64,000 nucleotides of DNA, taken from positions 36,815,501 through 36,879,500 of the forward strand of contig OX485805.1 in NCBI GenBank assembly GCA_950295325.1, in the 5' to 3' direction. The notes beneath the pieces are model-generated. The model ran no database searches. It was not told where the DNA came from and worked only from the letters and a program-made list of their open reading frames with translations. Positions 32,559 to 43,871 of this stretch are shown piece after piece. Both the position numbers and the translations under genes were made by a program. This DNA is from Polytrichum commune (taxonomy: Eukaryota > Streptophyta > Polytrichopsida > Polytrichales > Polytrichaceae). Position 1 is the stretch's first letter, and the number at the start of each line of letters is the position of its first letter.

Positions 32559-35500
32559 TGTGAGCCCAAAATGGTGCCCATATGTGGTGATTAACTCTTC
32601 GAAACCATTTTTAGTTAGACTTTGATGTGTTATGATTATTCACAAAATATAAAAAGAGTGAAGAGTGGTGTGGATTTAAGTTTAGACATTAGAAAGTGTT
32701 GTGTGGTTGTTTTGGTGTTTTAGCTCAATGAGGAAAAGCCTTGACTAGGTGAGTATGGAGGAAGGTGAGGCAAGGTGAGCTCCGCGGGGTAAATGCCCAC
32801 ATTAGGATCCACCTTGTTGGTTTAAGAAGGAAAAACTTTGTGGATGGGAGGAGTCCCTACTTAGAAGGGGAAGGTTAAGAGGTTGTGATTGGAGGCTCTT
32901 ATCCTCTCACCCTATCCTTACCTCACTCCCCCACTCTCCCTCTTTGCTACTTAAGGACCTCTCTCTCTCATTTTTTTTTCTCTCTCTCAATGCCTCCCAA
33001 GTGAGTGAGCTCTTAGAGCTTAAGATTGCACGTGGTGATTCTGTAGTAGTTAGTGAAATTAGTGTGTTAGATTAGTTCATTACTTAGGAGCAAGGAAAAG
33101 AAAAGAAAAGAAGAACCTAGAAAACATTTGATTAGTGGATGAGAGGGTTTGTATTAAGGTGCAGCTAGTAGCTGGGTTGCCTATTCGGGTATTGGAACTC
33201 TGTGGGATTAGACTGCAGCTGAGCTGCTGGAAGGGCTAACAACACCGAGAATGTGGGATGAGACTGCAACCGAGCTGCTTAGTAACAAACCATAATTAGG
33301 CCGTCTAGGGGTTAGTGTAGATAGGTTTTTAGATTGGGTTCCAATTAAGAAAACCACACAGGGAAGACCAAATGAGTGTCAGGTGTTACATCTAGGGATC
33401 ACTATTAAGTTAATTGATAGATTACAAGGGAATTAGGATAAATTTAGGACAACAAACACAGGGTAAAAGACTTCTAGAGTGAGTTTTAGGATTGATTTAA
33501 TTAAGGTTGAGGGTCACTCACAGCAGTACATGCAATTGATCAATCACTCCCTTACAACCCACTCTCGTCAGTAACATCACTCTTATAATGTGTTTTGCAA
33601 TTCAAGGAGTCACAGCTCAGCCATAGACATTTGATTACGCCATAGTCTTAGAAAACCCAAGGCATCAACACCTTGAGTGAACCATAGTCTCTTCAGTAAA
33701 GTAACCAAGTACCAAAAGGCCACACCACAGTTAGTAAGGATATCATGTTCACAATTGACTCCTTCTCTGGTTAAGTGATTGATTTAATTAAATTAGATAA
33801 AGACCACATAAATGAATTATTTCCTTAGTCAGTTTTAGACTTAACAATATCACAGTGGAATTGAATGCATTAATTATTAAAATTAACAAAAGTCTAACGT
33901 GTGACAGTAACCTAGTGACCGAGTCTAGAACCGAACCGAACAGAACCGGGACCGTAAGAGTCTAATCGCAGGACCATAGTCTACACGGCACGGCCATAGT
34001 CTAGTCACCAGTAACAGTCACAAGTAACCAGTGTCAAGTCACGTCTGAAAGGTAGGGCCATAGTCTGAGTAACCAATAACCATAGTCTTAGTAACTAGTA
34101 ACCAGTAACAGTAGCCAGTAACCAGTCAACGTCAAGTTCTCGACAAAGGAGCAGGCTACTTCTCCTTATAAGCTTGCCCTTCTCCTCTCACCCAAACCAT
34201 ATGGGTTAATGCTCCACGCTTCTCGCGCAGCTACTTCCTCACGATCATACGCGTCGGCTCCGTCAGCAGACTCCACTCGCACGCGGCATCTTCTTCTTCT
34301 TTGCCAGGCGCATCGTTCCTTTCACATGCAATCTTCTCCTTGTGAAATTGAACTGATACTTCGTCTCCACGTTTCTACCAGTGCACTCTTAGAGATTTCA
34401 TGGAACTAATTCCGAAGTTCCACTAGCTCACATCGAGAACTATCCTCAGTAGTAGGAAAAGAGGACCATCACAGTCACTTTCTTGCTTCTCAAACTGCAA
34501 TCCACCTTCATCGGGGAGAATCACTCTTCCGGTGGCATTTGATCGTTCTCTGATAAGGTGCTTTATTCATATTTTGATGAACGAACCAGGGCAACAATCT
34601 GCCACACTAGATGATCTCATTTAATTCCTCACAGGGTTCTAAAGTATTGTAAACTAACTATTCGAATACATTGTCTCCGGGATAGACACACTTAATTCCA
34701 TCGCAGGTGGTTTGCTGGCACGTCGTCTCACCCGGCCACTGTGCAGAGTAAATTCTCTCAACTGGGGAATGTAATTTCTAACAACCAAAGTTTATCACTT
34801 CAACCCCTACCCCCACTTTCTGATTGTCACCTATGCCAATTTCAAGGCAATCTCCGAATCTTTGTCCGAGAGCAAGTGGTACCAGAGAAGGAACTTCACG
34901 CACTGAAATGATATAAGACTATTGCCTACACAAATTGACATTCCCAACAGTTTTTACATATCTCCTTTCACAGGGATATATACTAATATTCTTGCACTTA
35001 CTTCGTATGAGTTACATGGGTGCTGGTTTGGTAAAGGTTACTCCTCTCTCAGGAGTTCAATTTCGAATCCTACACTCATATCCAGATTCGATCAAATTAG
35101 GACTTTCTACACATCAAGTTTCTTCCGAAGAATGATGTGAGATCACTTCCATATGTGACTAAGTCTTTTATCTCCTCCCGAGAGGATCACTATAACTTCC
35201 CTCGCTGTATTCACCTAAGTAAATGATGCAGTTACTCACAATGAAATTTCACATTCCACTTGTAAGTTATTGTCATGAATAAGAATATTGAAATGAAGAC
35301 ACTACCACTGTTTCACACAGTGTCAATCCTAACAAACCCTTACAGCAGTAAATCACAATTGAGAATTTAAAGCTGCAGTAATTCATACCAAGATGTTTCT
35401 CCCCAAGAATTCCCAATTCGACCCAGAGTTTCACACTCGATCTCTATAACTAATATACTTGCAGAAATTAAGTTCTCACACCAAATAATTTACTCCCTTC

Positions 35501-36533
35501 ACAAGAATAAGTTATCCCAGATTCTCCCTAGGTTCTTCCCGAACCAAGAAGAATACACTTTGACTCACTTGATTCGACACAAGCATCAACACCACAAGTT
35601 CAATTCTCACATACACAATTGCTAAAAGAGCTTCACGCTATTGTATTATGTAGAGTTAAAATATACAATCAAAAAGGGTTTCACACCCAGGCTAGAATCG
35701 CTCAAAAACTGCAAGATGAGGGAGACTCTCTTCTCGAGAGGACTCCTTTTCTCTCTCCCTCTTCTTCTCTATACCCCCTGAGCTAACTTCTTTTGTCTCT
35801 TGGGGCCAGATTTCATAAGGCTCTTCGACTTGGTCACATGTCTATTGCCCTGCCCAAAAGACTCTTCCTCTTGGGATCTGTTTCATATGAACTAAATGTC
35901 TCACCCTTAGCTCATTTCGGATAATTGGTCACTAATGACTTACTTTAGCGTCCATTTCACATTCTGAGTGACAATATGAATTCACATCCTATCAAAACTC
36001 TAAAACGACTATTCTGAGACCAAAAAGTTGTACTACAGTTAGCAAAGCTAAGCTCAATTAGTGGGTGTTAGCACATTAAAAACTAAATCACATTAGGCCA
36101 TTTTAGTGGTGGCTAAGTAGTTAGATTCATTAGGCTAGTTGGTGCCACGTGTGGGTTTGTATGAGTGTGTTTAACCATTGAGAAAAGTGTTTTTCAACAC
36201 TTGCACCTCTCGGTCAAAATAACTCACTTGCATTATTAATGGAGAATGTGGAGGATTCTTGCAATGGCAAGAAAAAGGAAGTGAAGATTAGAAGAGTGAG
36301 GGGAATGTCCTTAAGGGCATGTGTGGCTAAAGCCGCGGGTTGGACTCTTGAGAAAGCCAACTCTACCACAAGCCAAGAGGCCAACATTAATAAAGCAAAA
36401 TGAGTGAAACAATATGTGTTCATTTGAACATGAAAATTACTTTGCACATGGTTCAAGGTTGTAGGAGATGCATGTGATTCTCAAAGCCATCACCCGGACT
36501 AGGACGCTTAAGGGTGGTGGGTTTGGCCTCACA
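32559..36533 (+). mobile_element. Ty3/gypsy solo LTR (A), TSD GGCCA, itself interrupted
   Basis: Starts TGTGAGCCCAAAATGG and ends GGTTTGGCCTCACA, the LTR edges of the young gypsy element at 40799, though diverged. GGCCA at 32554-32558 is repeated at 36534-36538. Blocks that align with the young LTR include ATATAAAAAGAGTG near 32650, AATGGAGAATGTGGA near 36240 and GGGAATGTCCTTAAGGGC near 36300. A CT-rich run lies at 32950-32990. The middle, roughly 33520-36060, has no counterpart in the young LTR and is a further insertion. Confidence 0.85.
33520..36060. mobile_element. Unclassified insertion inside solo LTR A
   Basis: About 2.5 kb absent from the related LTRs. The edges are uncertain; GTCACTCACAG near the left and CTGAGTGAC near the right are a weak inverted pair. 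Its left part repeats the word CCATAGTCT six times between about 33639 and 34090, amid many AGTAACCAGT words, followed by a TATAAGC promoter-like word near 34168. No coding domain was found. It could be another LTR or a non-autonomous element. Confidence 0.4.
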
Positions 36534-37214
36534 GGCCACTCCATCTAGTCAATTTTGGTTGCCTCAAGATGACCGAATCCATCACCTACATTTCGCCTCA
36601 CACGCCCTGCCGCCATGGTAAGGATTCGGCTGCCAATGCAGCCTCCTGACTACAACCCACCCAGCATGAGTAGGCTCCGAGGCTTCTTTCCCAGCACATT
36701 CGCTCAACCTTCAGCTTGGTTGGCCTTCGAGGATTTCCGCCCTTGTGGCCTCACAGGCCCTGTTCACCGCCTTCTTGGCGACCATGCTGGAATACGTTGA
36801 GGAAGAGAGAGCAGACCGAGGACTACCGCGGCTTGTCCACCTCCGAGCCTCGCCTGCCGCAATTCTCTAGGGCGTCTGGCCCCTAGTCCCAAAATGAACA
36901 GCCACCAAGCCTAAACCTACCACCTAGCACTCGGCTACATGGCCCAACTCATAATCCTAATAAGACACCCCCTAAGCTTTAATTCACTCCCGCTACCCCT
37001 TCACGAACTCACGGCACAACTACCTAGTCAATTGAACAAATTCCTTCTCTATTCTTAACTACGAAAAACCAAATTCTACTTTTAACGGTTATGTCACACC
37101 TTAACTCAGAACTCCACTCTTTTTATGTTTAAGAATAATTAATGAAAATTCCAATCCCAAGTTCTGGTAAATTCAAGCGTAAAAACACATGTGGGCACTT
37201 AATTTGGGCTCACA

Positions 37215-38822
37215 CACGTACGGCGGGCAGTCGCTGCAAGGAGTACATGGCATAAGCAACAACTTGCCTGCGGAGTAAGAGATTCGGGGTACATCCCCTG
37301 ATGGTCGCCAATTATATGAGCCCAAAAGGTGTGCTCACATGTGTCTTAGGATTAAGGATTAGTAGCATGTAGGATTTGATGGTTCTATCAATTATTTAAA
37401 ACATAAAAAGAGTGGGGTTGAATTTGTAGTGTTGATTATGCTTTAGGCTTAGGTACTTGCATTCTTTAGCATTTTTAGTGGGGGTGGATTGATTAGAAGG
37501 GTGTTAGTGATGAGGACTTGTGTCTTGAAGTTATTAAGACCCGTGTTGGGCCTAGTGTTGGATTTTAGTTAGCTAGTTGGGAGAGCTTAAGTGTTACATT
37601 AAGGAAGGGACACTGCCCATTCAAGGGTTGGTCCACTGTTACCCTAGCTAAATCCGGGCCTCGGGACCCCGTAATGGCCAGGGAGGGCAGAGTCGCCTCT
37701 CTTCTTCTGAATTCTGAGGGAAGCATGTGTGGGCCGCAAGAGGGGCATGCCGAGGTGGGAGGTCTCGGCAAAGAGAGCGAGATTACCCAGGGCTGCTTCA
37801 CTCCTGAATTTTGAGGCGATCAGTTCATGCATTCAGCAAGTCGGCATTGCAGTAAGAGAGAGCCGAATTGGGACCAGGGAATGTGGAAGCAACAACGCGG
37901 CTGGAGTGATGATTGCTCTTGCAATGCGGACAGCTGGGAAGAAACCTTGTGGAGGTGAGTGTTGAATCATCCTTGCTCAAAGGCAAGCTCCCCCCAGCCT
38001 TGACGGACTGATTGAGGGTGAATTTCACGGCATTCGGCGAGGGGGAATCCTAGGAGCAGAGCAATGTCCTTTCGGTGGGCCAACATCGAAGAAAGTCGAT
38101 ACAGGCAGCAAGAATTGTCTGGTAGAAGCGGTGGAATATATAGGAGGGGAAGCATGTGTGGGCCTGCAACTGATGTCAAAATTGAGGAGAAGAACTTCCC
38201 TGCCGGGAGGAGGAACTGCAAGGATTGAGAGTGTTCAACCTGGCGATTCAGGGCGTTGAGAATGTGGGCGGAAGAGGGCAAGCTCTGAACTCAGAGGGGT
38301 AAGATTGACGGATCACAGGGGAAGCCGATCTGGTGGGAGTCGGAGAGTCCAGAAGGTGGCGCTTAATGGCCGAGACCGGAAAACAAGGGCTATCCCCGAA
38401 GCTGCTGATTAGGAGGCTGACAATCCGAGAGCCGGGAATGAACTGAGTTAGGCCAAGGGCCTACCGAACCCAACAGAACAAGGGAGGGGGTGTTGGGCAG
38501 AACTTGGGCTAACGGAAACCTACCCTTCATTAGGCTAGGGATTGGAATGGATGACTTGGCCGAATGGACATTGGTTAGGGGAGTAGGATTAGAGACTAGC
38601 TAGGTATGTGTTGAGTTCATCGTTTTCTTAAGTGCCCAAAGGGACACACGGTATTTCCAAATACTTGTTGCCTCATGTCCTTGAATAAAAAATGTGTGTT
38701 GGTACTCAATTGGACGGAGCATTGGATTCAGTTTTGATGGCTAAGCAAGGTTAATTGGGTACATGTTAGCCATGAACCCTCACCCGGACTATGACGCTGA
38801 GGGTGGGTGTTTGTGGCTGACA
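37215..38822 (+). mobile_element. Older Ty3/gypsy relative: end of pol and 3' LTR (C)
   Basis: The first 40 or so bases encode RTAGSRCKEYMA, the counterpart of the C-terminus RTSGSRCKEYRA of the intact polyprotein at 50111. Next comes a leader to the 3' LTR almost identical in wording to the young element (CATCCCCTGATGGTCGCCAA), then an LTR at 37315-38822 ending TTGTGGCTGACA. The 5' part of this element is missing, and solo LTR B landed in its pol tail. A broken, incomplete fossil. Confidence 0.75.
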
Positions 38823-40798
38823 TAGAGGTTTCCCAATTCATTGCAATCAATGTTTGTATGCTAGGAAAAATGCGAGAGTTACTGGCTAACACATTCGAGG
38901 ATTCAAGGAAAATCTCCGATTCCCTTAAGCCACCTAGGAGGAGTTCAAGGTTGTCAACCTTACCATCAATATCAACGCAAATAGAGGCAAGAAAGAGCAA
39001 CAAGTGAGATGGTCTATCCAATGAACAAATAGAAAAAATAATAATGATGTAGACTATGCGTTAGAATCACAAACCAAAGAGGAAGAAGAGGAGCCCAACA
39101 TACCCCTCACACTCCAGAAGAAACCGGTAAGTTAAACAAATATTTGGCTATAAATGTCATTTTAGGTCTTGCATTCTTTAAGTTATTCAATTTCATGCAC
39201 TGAACATAAACACAAAGGAATAAGTATTGTAAGTGTCTTTGTATGTATTATATATAATCCTAATAGTCAATCATAGTTCTGCACTGTGATCTACATCCAA
39301 TCTGGTAGGACTATAATTCTAGTCATGTACAATTGAATATTACTATGTACTCATGAAAATTACTATATACAGTTGAACACTACTATGTACAGTTCAACAT
39401 TACCATATACATTTTTCACATCACTCTCTATACAGAAATATGTTATGAATTTACATGACTAAAACCATTTTGACAATTTTTTTTGCAGCCATCCAAAATT
39501 CCAAGAATCTGGTCACAAAGGAAGAAAAAGATGGCTTCAACCCCTAGGGACAAGAACAAACTACCCGTTGACGATCTTGAAGATTGGGAGAAAGATGGTG
39601 GAAATGATGATGATGGTGAAGATGAAGGTTAACCTTTTGATTGGAGCAAGTAAATCCATATAGAAGAGGAAATGATTATATACGAGTGCGGGAGGAACAA
39701 CTACAAAGAGATGATGTTGTTGCTCCCAATGATGGTGTTGCAGCCAAGTTGGCCTTGAAAATTGAAAAGAAAGAGTTGGAGATTATGAAAAGGGAATTGG
39801 CATTGGCATTGACATCACGCTTTCACTCGGTGAGGTCACATAATAGTGTTGAAGAAGAAGATGGGTTTGACGAAGAATGAGTTGCAATACGAAGGAAATC
39901 AACACATAACTCACAAATGAAGGCTAAGAGGAGGGCTACCAATAGAGCATGTCGGGAGCAATTTGAAGGAAGAACGAGGGAAGGAAAACATAAATTTGTT
40001 GTGGATATTGATGATAATGGTATACAATAGTCAATTGATGGACTTGTAATATGCCTTAAATACTTGCTAAACATGTGATAATATGAAGTAGTATGTAAAT
40101 ATTTGTGATGTTTCAAATTGATGTGGTTGTTATCTAACATGAGTTGTGGCTGATGTGGATTATTTTTCATGATTCCTGCTGCGGTGTATAGGCCATAATG
40201 GCTCAATGCTTTGCGTGGCTACTCTAACGATTTGAATTGGAGTGTGGACAACATTAATGACCAGGATGAGATGGCACTTGACAACATTTACACGCGTATG
40301 AAGCAGAATTGTGAATATGGGGATTCAAAGGGGAACCTAGAATGTAAAGGTACAAGGTCTTTAAAATTAACCTAGGCCAACAGTTGAAGAAAAAAAATAT
40401 TAAATAAAGATGGATAATTTAAAAGGAGTAGGAAAACTAGAGTCTATCCGACTGGATCACTAGTTGAATATGATGGAGCACACTTGTGATCCCAAAAAAA
40501 TTGAGCAAGCGAATGTTATGCGGGAGGCAAGAAAATGTGTAAAGAAGTTATAAACCTATGGCCGACCCGAGGGTGATGTGTGAGCTAGGTTGGTAAGTAA
40601 ATGTATATCTAAGTGACAAATTGTTATTTTCATTGAACTATAATATATTGATGTAGTACACAATGATGACTATTTGTCATAGATTTTTGCTCACGATATA
40701 TATTGGTGCAGGCGTCACAGTTGAATAGAAACCCCTGCCAAGATGAGATAGAGGTGAAGCTTGTTAGGAATAAAGACACAACAATGTCAAAAGGTGGA
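38823..40798 (+). pseudogene. Transposon-related gene, 5' exons (Transposase_24-like, weak), split by a gypsy element
   Basis: Several open segments with splice-like borders line up on the plus strand. These are 38840-39007 (LKPPRRSSRLSTLPSI); about 39040-39128 (LESQTKEEEEEPNIPLTLQK), ending at GTAAGTTA; 39489-39631 after TTTTTTTTGCAG (PSKIPRIWSQRKKKMASTPR, then LPVDDLEDWEKDGGNDDDGE); 39641-39880 (YRRGNDYIRVREEQLQRDDV, KIEKKELEIMKRELAL); about 39880-40029 (MKAKRRATNRACREQFEGRT, GKHKFVVDIDDNG); about 40200-40350 (LNALRGYSNDLNWSVDNIND); and 40711-40798 after TTGGTGCAG (ASQLNRNPCQDEIEVKLVRN). The basic region, GK-K-VVDIDDNG word and W-TLRGY-like segment recall the Transposase_24 proteins that accompany CACTA elements, but I am not sure. 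The frame shifts at least once near 39635. Confidence 0.45.
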
Positions 40799-42962
40799 TG
40801 TGAGCCCAAAAGGGTGCCCACATTTAGTCTTAGACCCTTGAAACGTTAGTTGATGCACTTTGAAGTAGCATGTTACTTCACAAAAATATAAAAAGAGTGA
40901 AATGTTAGTCTTAGAAGTACCATGTTGTAAGAGGCTAGGATGTGAGTTGTTATTGTGTTTTTACCTTCGGAAGGATTTGAGTGAATGAGGATAGGTAAGG
41001 AGAACTTGGATTGAGTAGTTAGTGAGTAGGCTAGTACAAATGGATGGAGACAACCAAAGTGACTCAAGAGGCAAGTGCATTGGAATTGGGATGAATGGAG
41101 GATCACATGGAGCGCACAAGTGGACCACCTCATCATGGCCACTTAATGGGGAAGGCCCAAGGAAGAATGCAAGGTGGAGGATAAGCAAATTCTCAAAGCA
41201 CCAATCAAATCACGAGTTAAGCATCGTGGTTTGAATTAAGTGGTGAGCGACGATTTGGGAAAGTAAGGGGAGAAAGTTATGGCGGCGGAAAGCGAAGGAG
41301 GCTAAGTTTGGGTTGAAGCATCCCAAGTTTGGTAAAGTGTGGTAGGTAGAAAGCCAAGGCTAGTTAAATGTTCGAATTAGGATCCTTGTTGATCATTTGA
41401 GGGAGGAAGGCTTAGAAGATAGGATTGGCGCCTACTAAGTAGGAGGAAATCTCAAGGGCTTATCGTGAGCCTTGAGGGTGCTCACCCCCTCAAGCTTACT
41501 ATATAATCCCTCATTCTTCCCTCACTCATCCTCTCTTTCCTTTGTGCTCCAAGGCACCCCACGAGTTATAAGTGTGGGTGTGGGAAGCCATATTGGAGCA
41601 CATGTGTGTGCTTAGTTTTTAGTTTGAGAGCCAAGGCTTGTTAGCCTTGAAGAGGGCTTGACCTCTTGGTAGAATTAGTGTTGACGTGAAGGATTTTAAA
41701 GTTAATTCATGATTCCAATTTGTGGTACTTAAAGTTCATGTTTTGAATACACGTGGTTGCAAGTTCCATGTTTAAGAGTTGAGCACTTGATGTTGTGATG
41801 AGTGCAAAAATATACTTGTGTGGATTAGTTAGTCTTAGTGAAGTTAGGAAATTCTCTCTCCCCCTCTCCTCTCTAGGATTTTAGGATTTTAGGATTAGAG
41901 AAGAATTGTGTGATTAGAAAGGGGTTGTTAGTAGAATTAGGGAAATTAGGTAGGAAGATTAGTTAAGGGCTTGAATAATTAGTGAGGTAGTTGGGGATTA
42001 CAACTACAAAGTTGTGGGTTCATGAAGGAGCTGGGTTTATGAAGGAGCTGGGTTTGTTTAGTTAGAAAGTAAAGAGCTGGGTTTATGAAGGAGCTGGGTT
42101 TGTCTAGTTAGAAAGTAAAGAGCTGGGTTTATGAAGGACCTGAGTTTGTTTAGTTAGAAGCTAAGGAGCTGGGTTCATGAAGGAGCTGGGTTCATGAAGG
42201 AGCTGGGTTTATGAAGGAGCTAGGTTTATGTAATTAGAAAGTAAAGAGATGGGTTCATGAAGGAGCTTAGTAGATAGCCTACCTAATTAGCTCATAGACA
42301 AGTAGTTAGTTACATTATGCTAGTTAGTGTTATGGTGGCTTTCACAAGTAAATGTATTTGAGATTGACTATAGAGAATAGTGTTTTTTTTAACACTTGCA
42401 TCCTCTCTTTAAAAATAAACCACGTGCACAAATTAATGGAGAATGTGGAGCACTCTCGCGATGGCAAGACAAAGGAAGCAAAGACCAAAGGTGCGAGGGA
42501 GAGATTGACATAAGTCACATAAGTATTTCTTAATACTTAAAGGCTTATGTACGGTATGGAGACACCAAGTGAGACCTCTTATAGTAGCGATACGGAATAC
42601 ACAAGTGATAGTTCAAGTGGTAGTATAGAGTCAACGGCACGGACTCCATTTAGGAGAGGGATATCCTTAAGGGCTTGTGTAGCTAAAGCGGCCGGATGGA
42701 CGTTAGAAGCAAACAAAGACAAAATAGCACCCGAGCATAAGGAGGTTAAAATAACATAGTTAACTTGTGCATTCTCCACATACGTATTGAAATCGTACAT
42801 TGAGTTGTTAAAAGTGAAATTCCAGTTAAATCCAATACCACTTGAAGGGTGAACCTTGCACTATGGACTCATCCAAGTCCAAATCCAACACCGCGGAGGA
42901 ATGTGAGCCCAAACCCACTACTCGGACTACGGACGCTTAAGGGTGGGGGGTTTGGCCTCACA
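40799..42962 (+). repeat. 5' LTR of the young gypsy element
   Basis: 2164 bp, TG...CA. A TATA box (TATATAA) lies at 41500-41506 just upstream of a CT-rich stretch, the likely start of transcription. A tandem array built on GGAGCTGGGTTTATGAA, alternating with TTAGTTAGAAAGTAAAGA, fills about 42010-42270. It is the same in the other LTR. Confidence 0.95.
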
Positions 42963-43871
42963 TAATTGGTGCGTCCGCCGGGAGCGAAGCGGAAGGTAGT
43001 TACAAGACTTGGAGGCGACTAGGAGACTTGGAGGCAACTAGGAAAAATTGGAGACACAAACTTGAGAGAAGGGAAGGAGCACCCGAAACTCGGTAAGTAT
43101 TCTCTCTTTGGGTTACATTTGAATTCATTGTATTTCAACTATTCCTTGGAATGAATTGCATTGTCAATTACGCAAATTCATTTTTGAGGAAGGAGCGCGG
43201 CGAAGGTACGTCCTCAACCTTTTTGGGGATTTGCTAAGAACTTAAAAGGAACCTATAACCGAGTAGCTCATTAAAACATTAGAGGGTAAATTCACCTTAG
43301 GACATTGAACTTTGACACTCACCTCGGGGTGAGTCTCAAAGTTTTGGGAGTTGTCATTTCATGCTCTAGATTAAATTAATATTTCACAAAGTTTATGGTG
43401 TTGTTACATTGAGTCACGATTGAGGGGAGTGCTAACTCACAGGGGGATGCGATTGCTCAAGGTATGTTTATTTCTTCAAAGTGAACTCATTAACTAATTA
43501 AGGAATGCCTTTTGTACTCGTGATTGTTGTTATCCGTTGTAGAGGGTAATTCCCGAATTGTGGATGGTGTGAGAAGTTGAAGGGTGAAGCCTCGACTTTT
43601 AACATAATCTACTCGGAAGGTCACCCCCTCACAATCGGTATTGTGGTGAGTGTTAATTTGCGGGAAGGTGCGGAGGTGATGCTCCGACTTAACCAAAAAA
43701 TTAACATGAACATGCCTATCCCCTATTGGGATTCTTTCACCTAAGTGGGCTTGCAGGTTCTTTTCCTCACCTCCTAAAAAAATTATAACCACACCAAGAC
43801 AAGTGAAAATATTAAGAGGGGAATTGCTAGGATTATGTGTGGTCAAGTGAGGGTCGATCGATTCTTATGGA
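42963..43871 (+). promoter_or_regulatory. Primer-binding site and untranslated leader of the gypsy element
   Basis: After a 4-base spacer (TAAT) the sequence TGGTGCGTCCGCCGGGAG begins at 42967. It starts with the TGG expected of a tRNA primer site and resembles the TTGGCGCCGTT...CCGGGGA type common in Tat/Athila elements. The tRNA was not identified. About 900 bp of leader precede the gag-pol ATG. Confidence 0.6.

Larger units (their letters stand above)
31746..37214 (-). mobile_element. Ty3/gypsy solo LTR (B), minus orientation, TSD CACGT, host of another solo LTR
   Basis: The left edge TGTCAGCCGCGAAC and right edge TTTGGGCTCACA are reverse complements of the LTR ends of the related 3' LTR at 37315-38822. 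CACGT at 31741-31745 is repeated at 37215-37219. Subtracting the nested solo LTR (32559-36533 and its 5-bp duplication) leaves about 1489 bp, close to the 1508 bp of the relative. An old, decayed fossil without coding capacity. Confidence 0.85.

Noticed and set aside
42547-42759. 70-codon frame present identically in both gypsy LTRs (also 51921-52133)
   Set aside because: A frame inside an LTR repeated because the LTRs are duplicates. The related older LTR at 36214-36456 keeps the RGMSLRACVAKAAGW-like words, so it is LTR sequence conservation and not clear protein coding.
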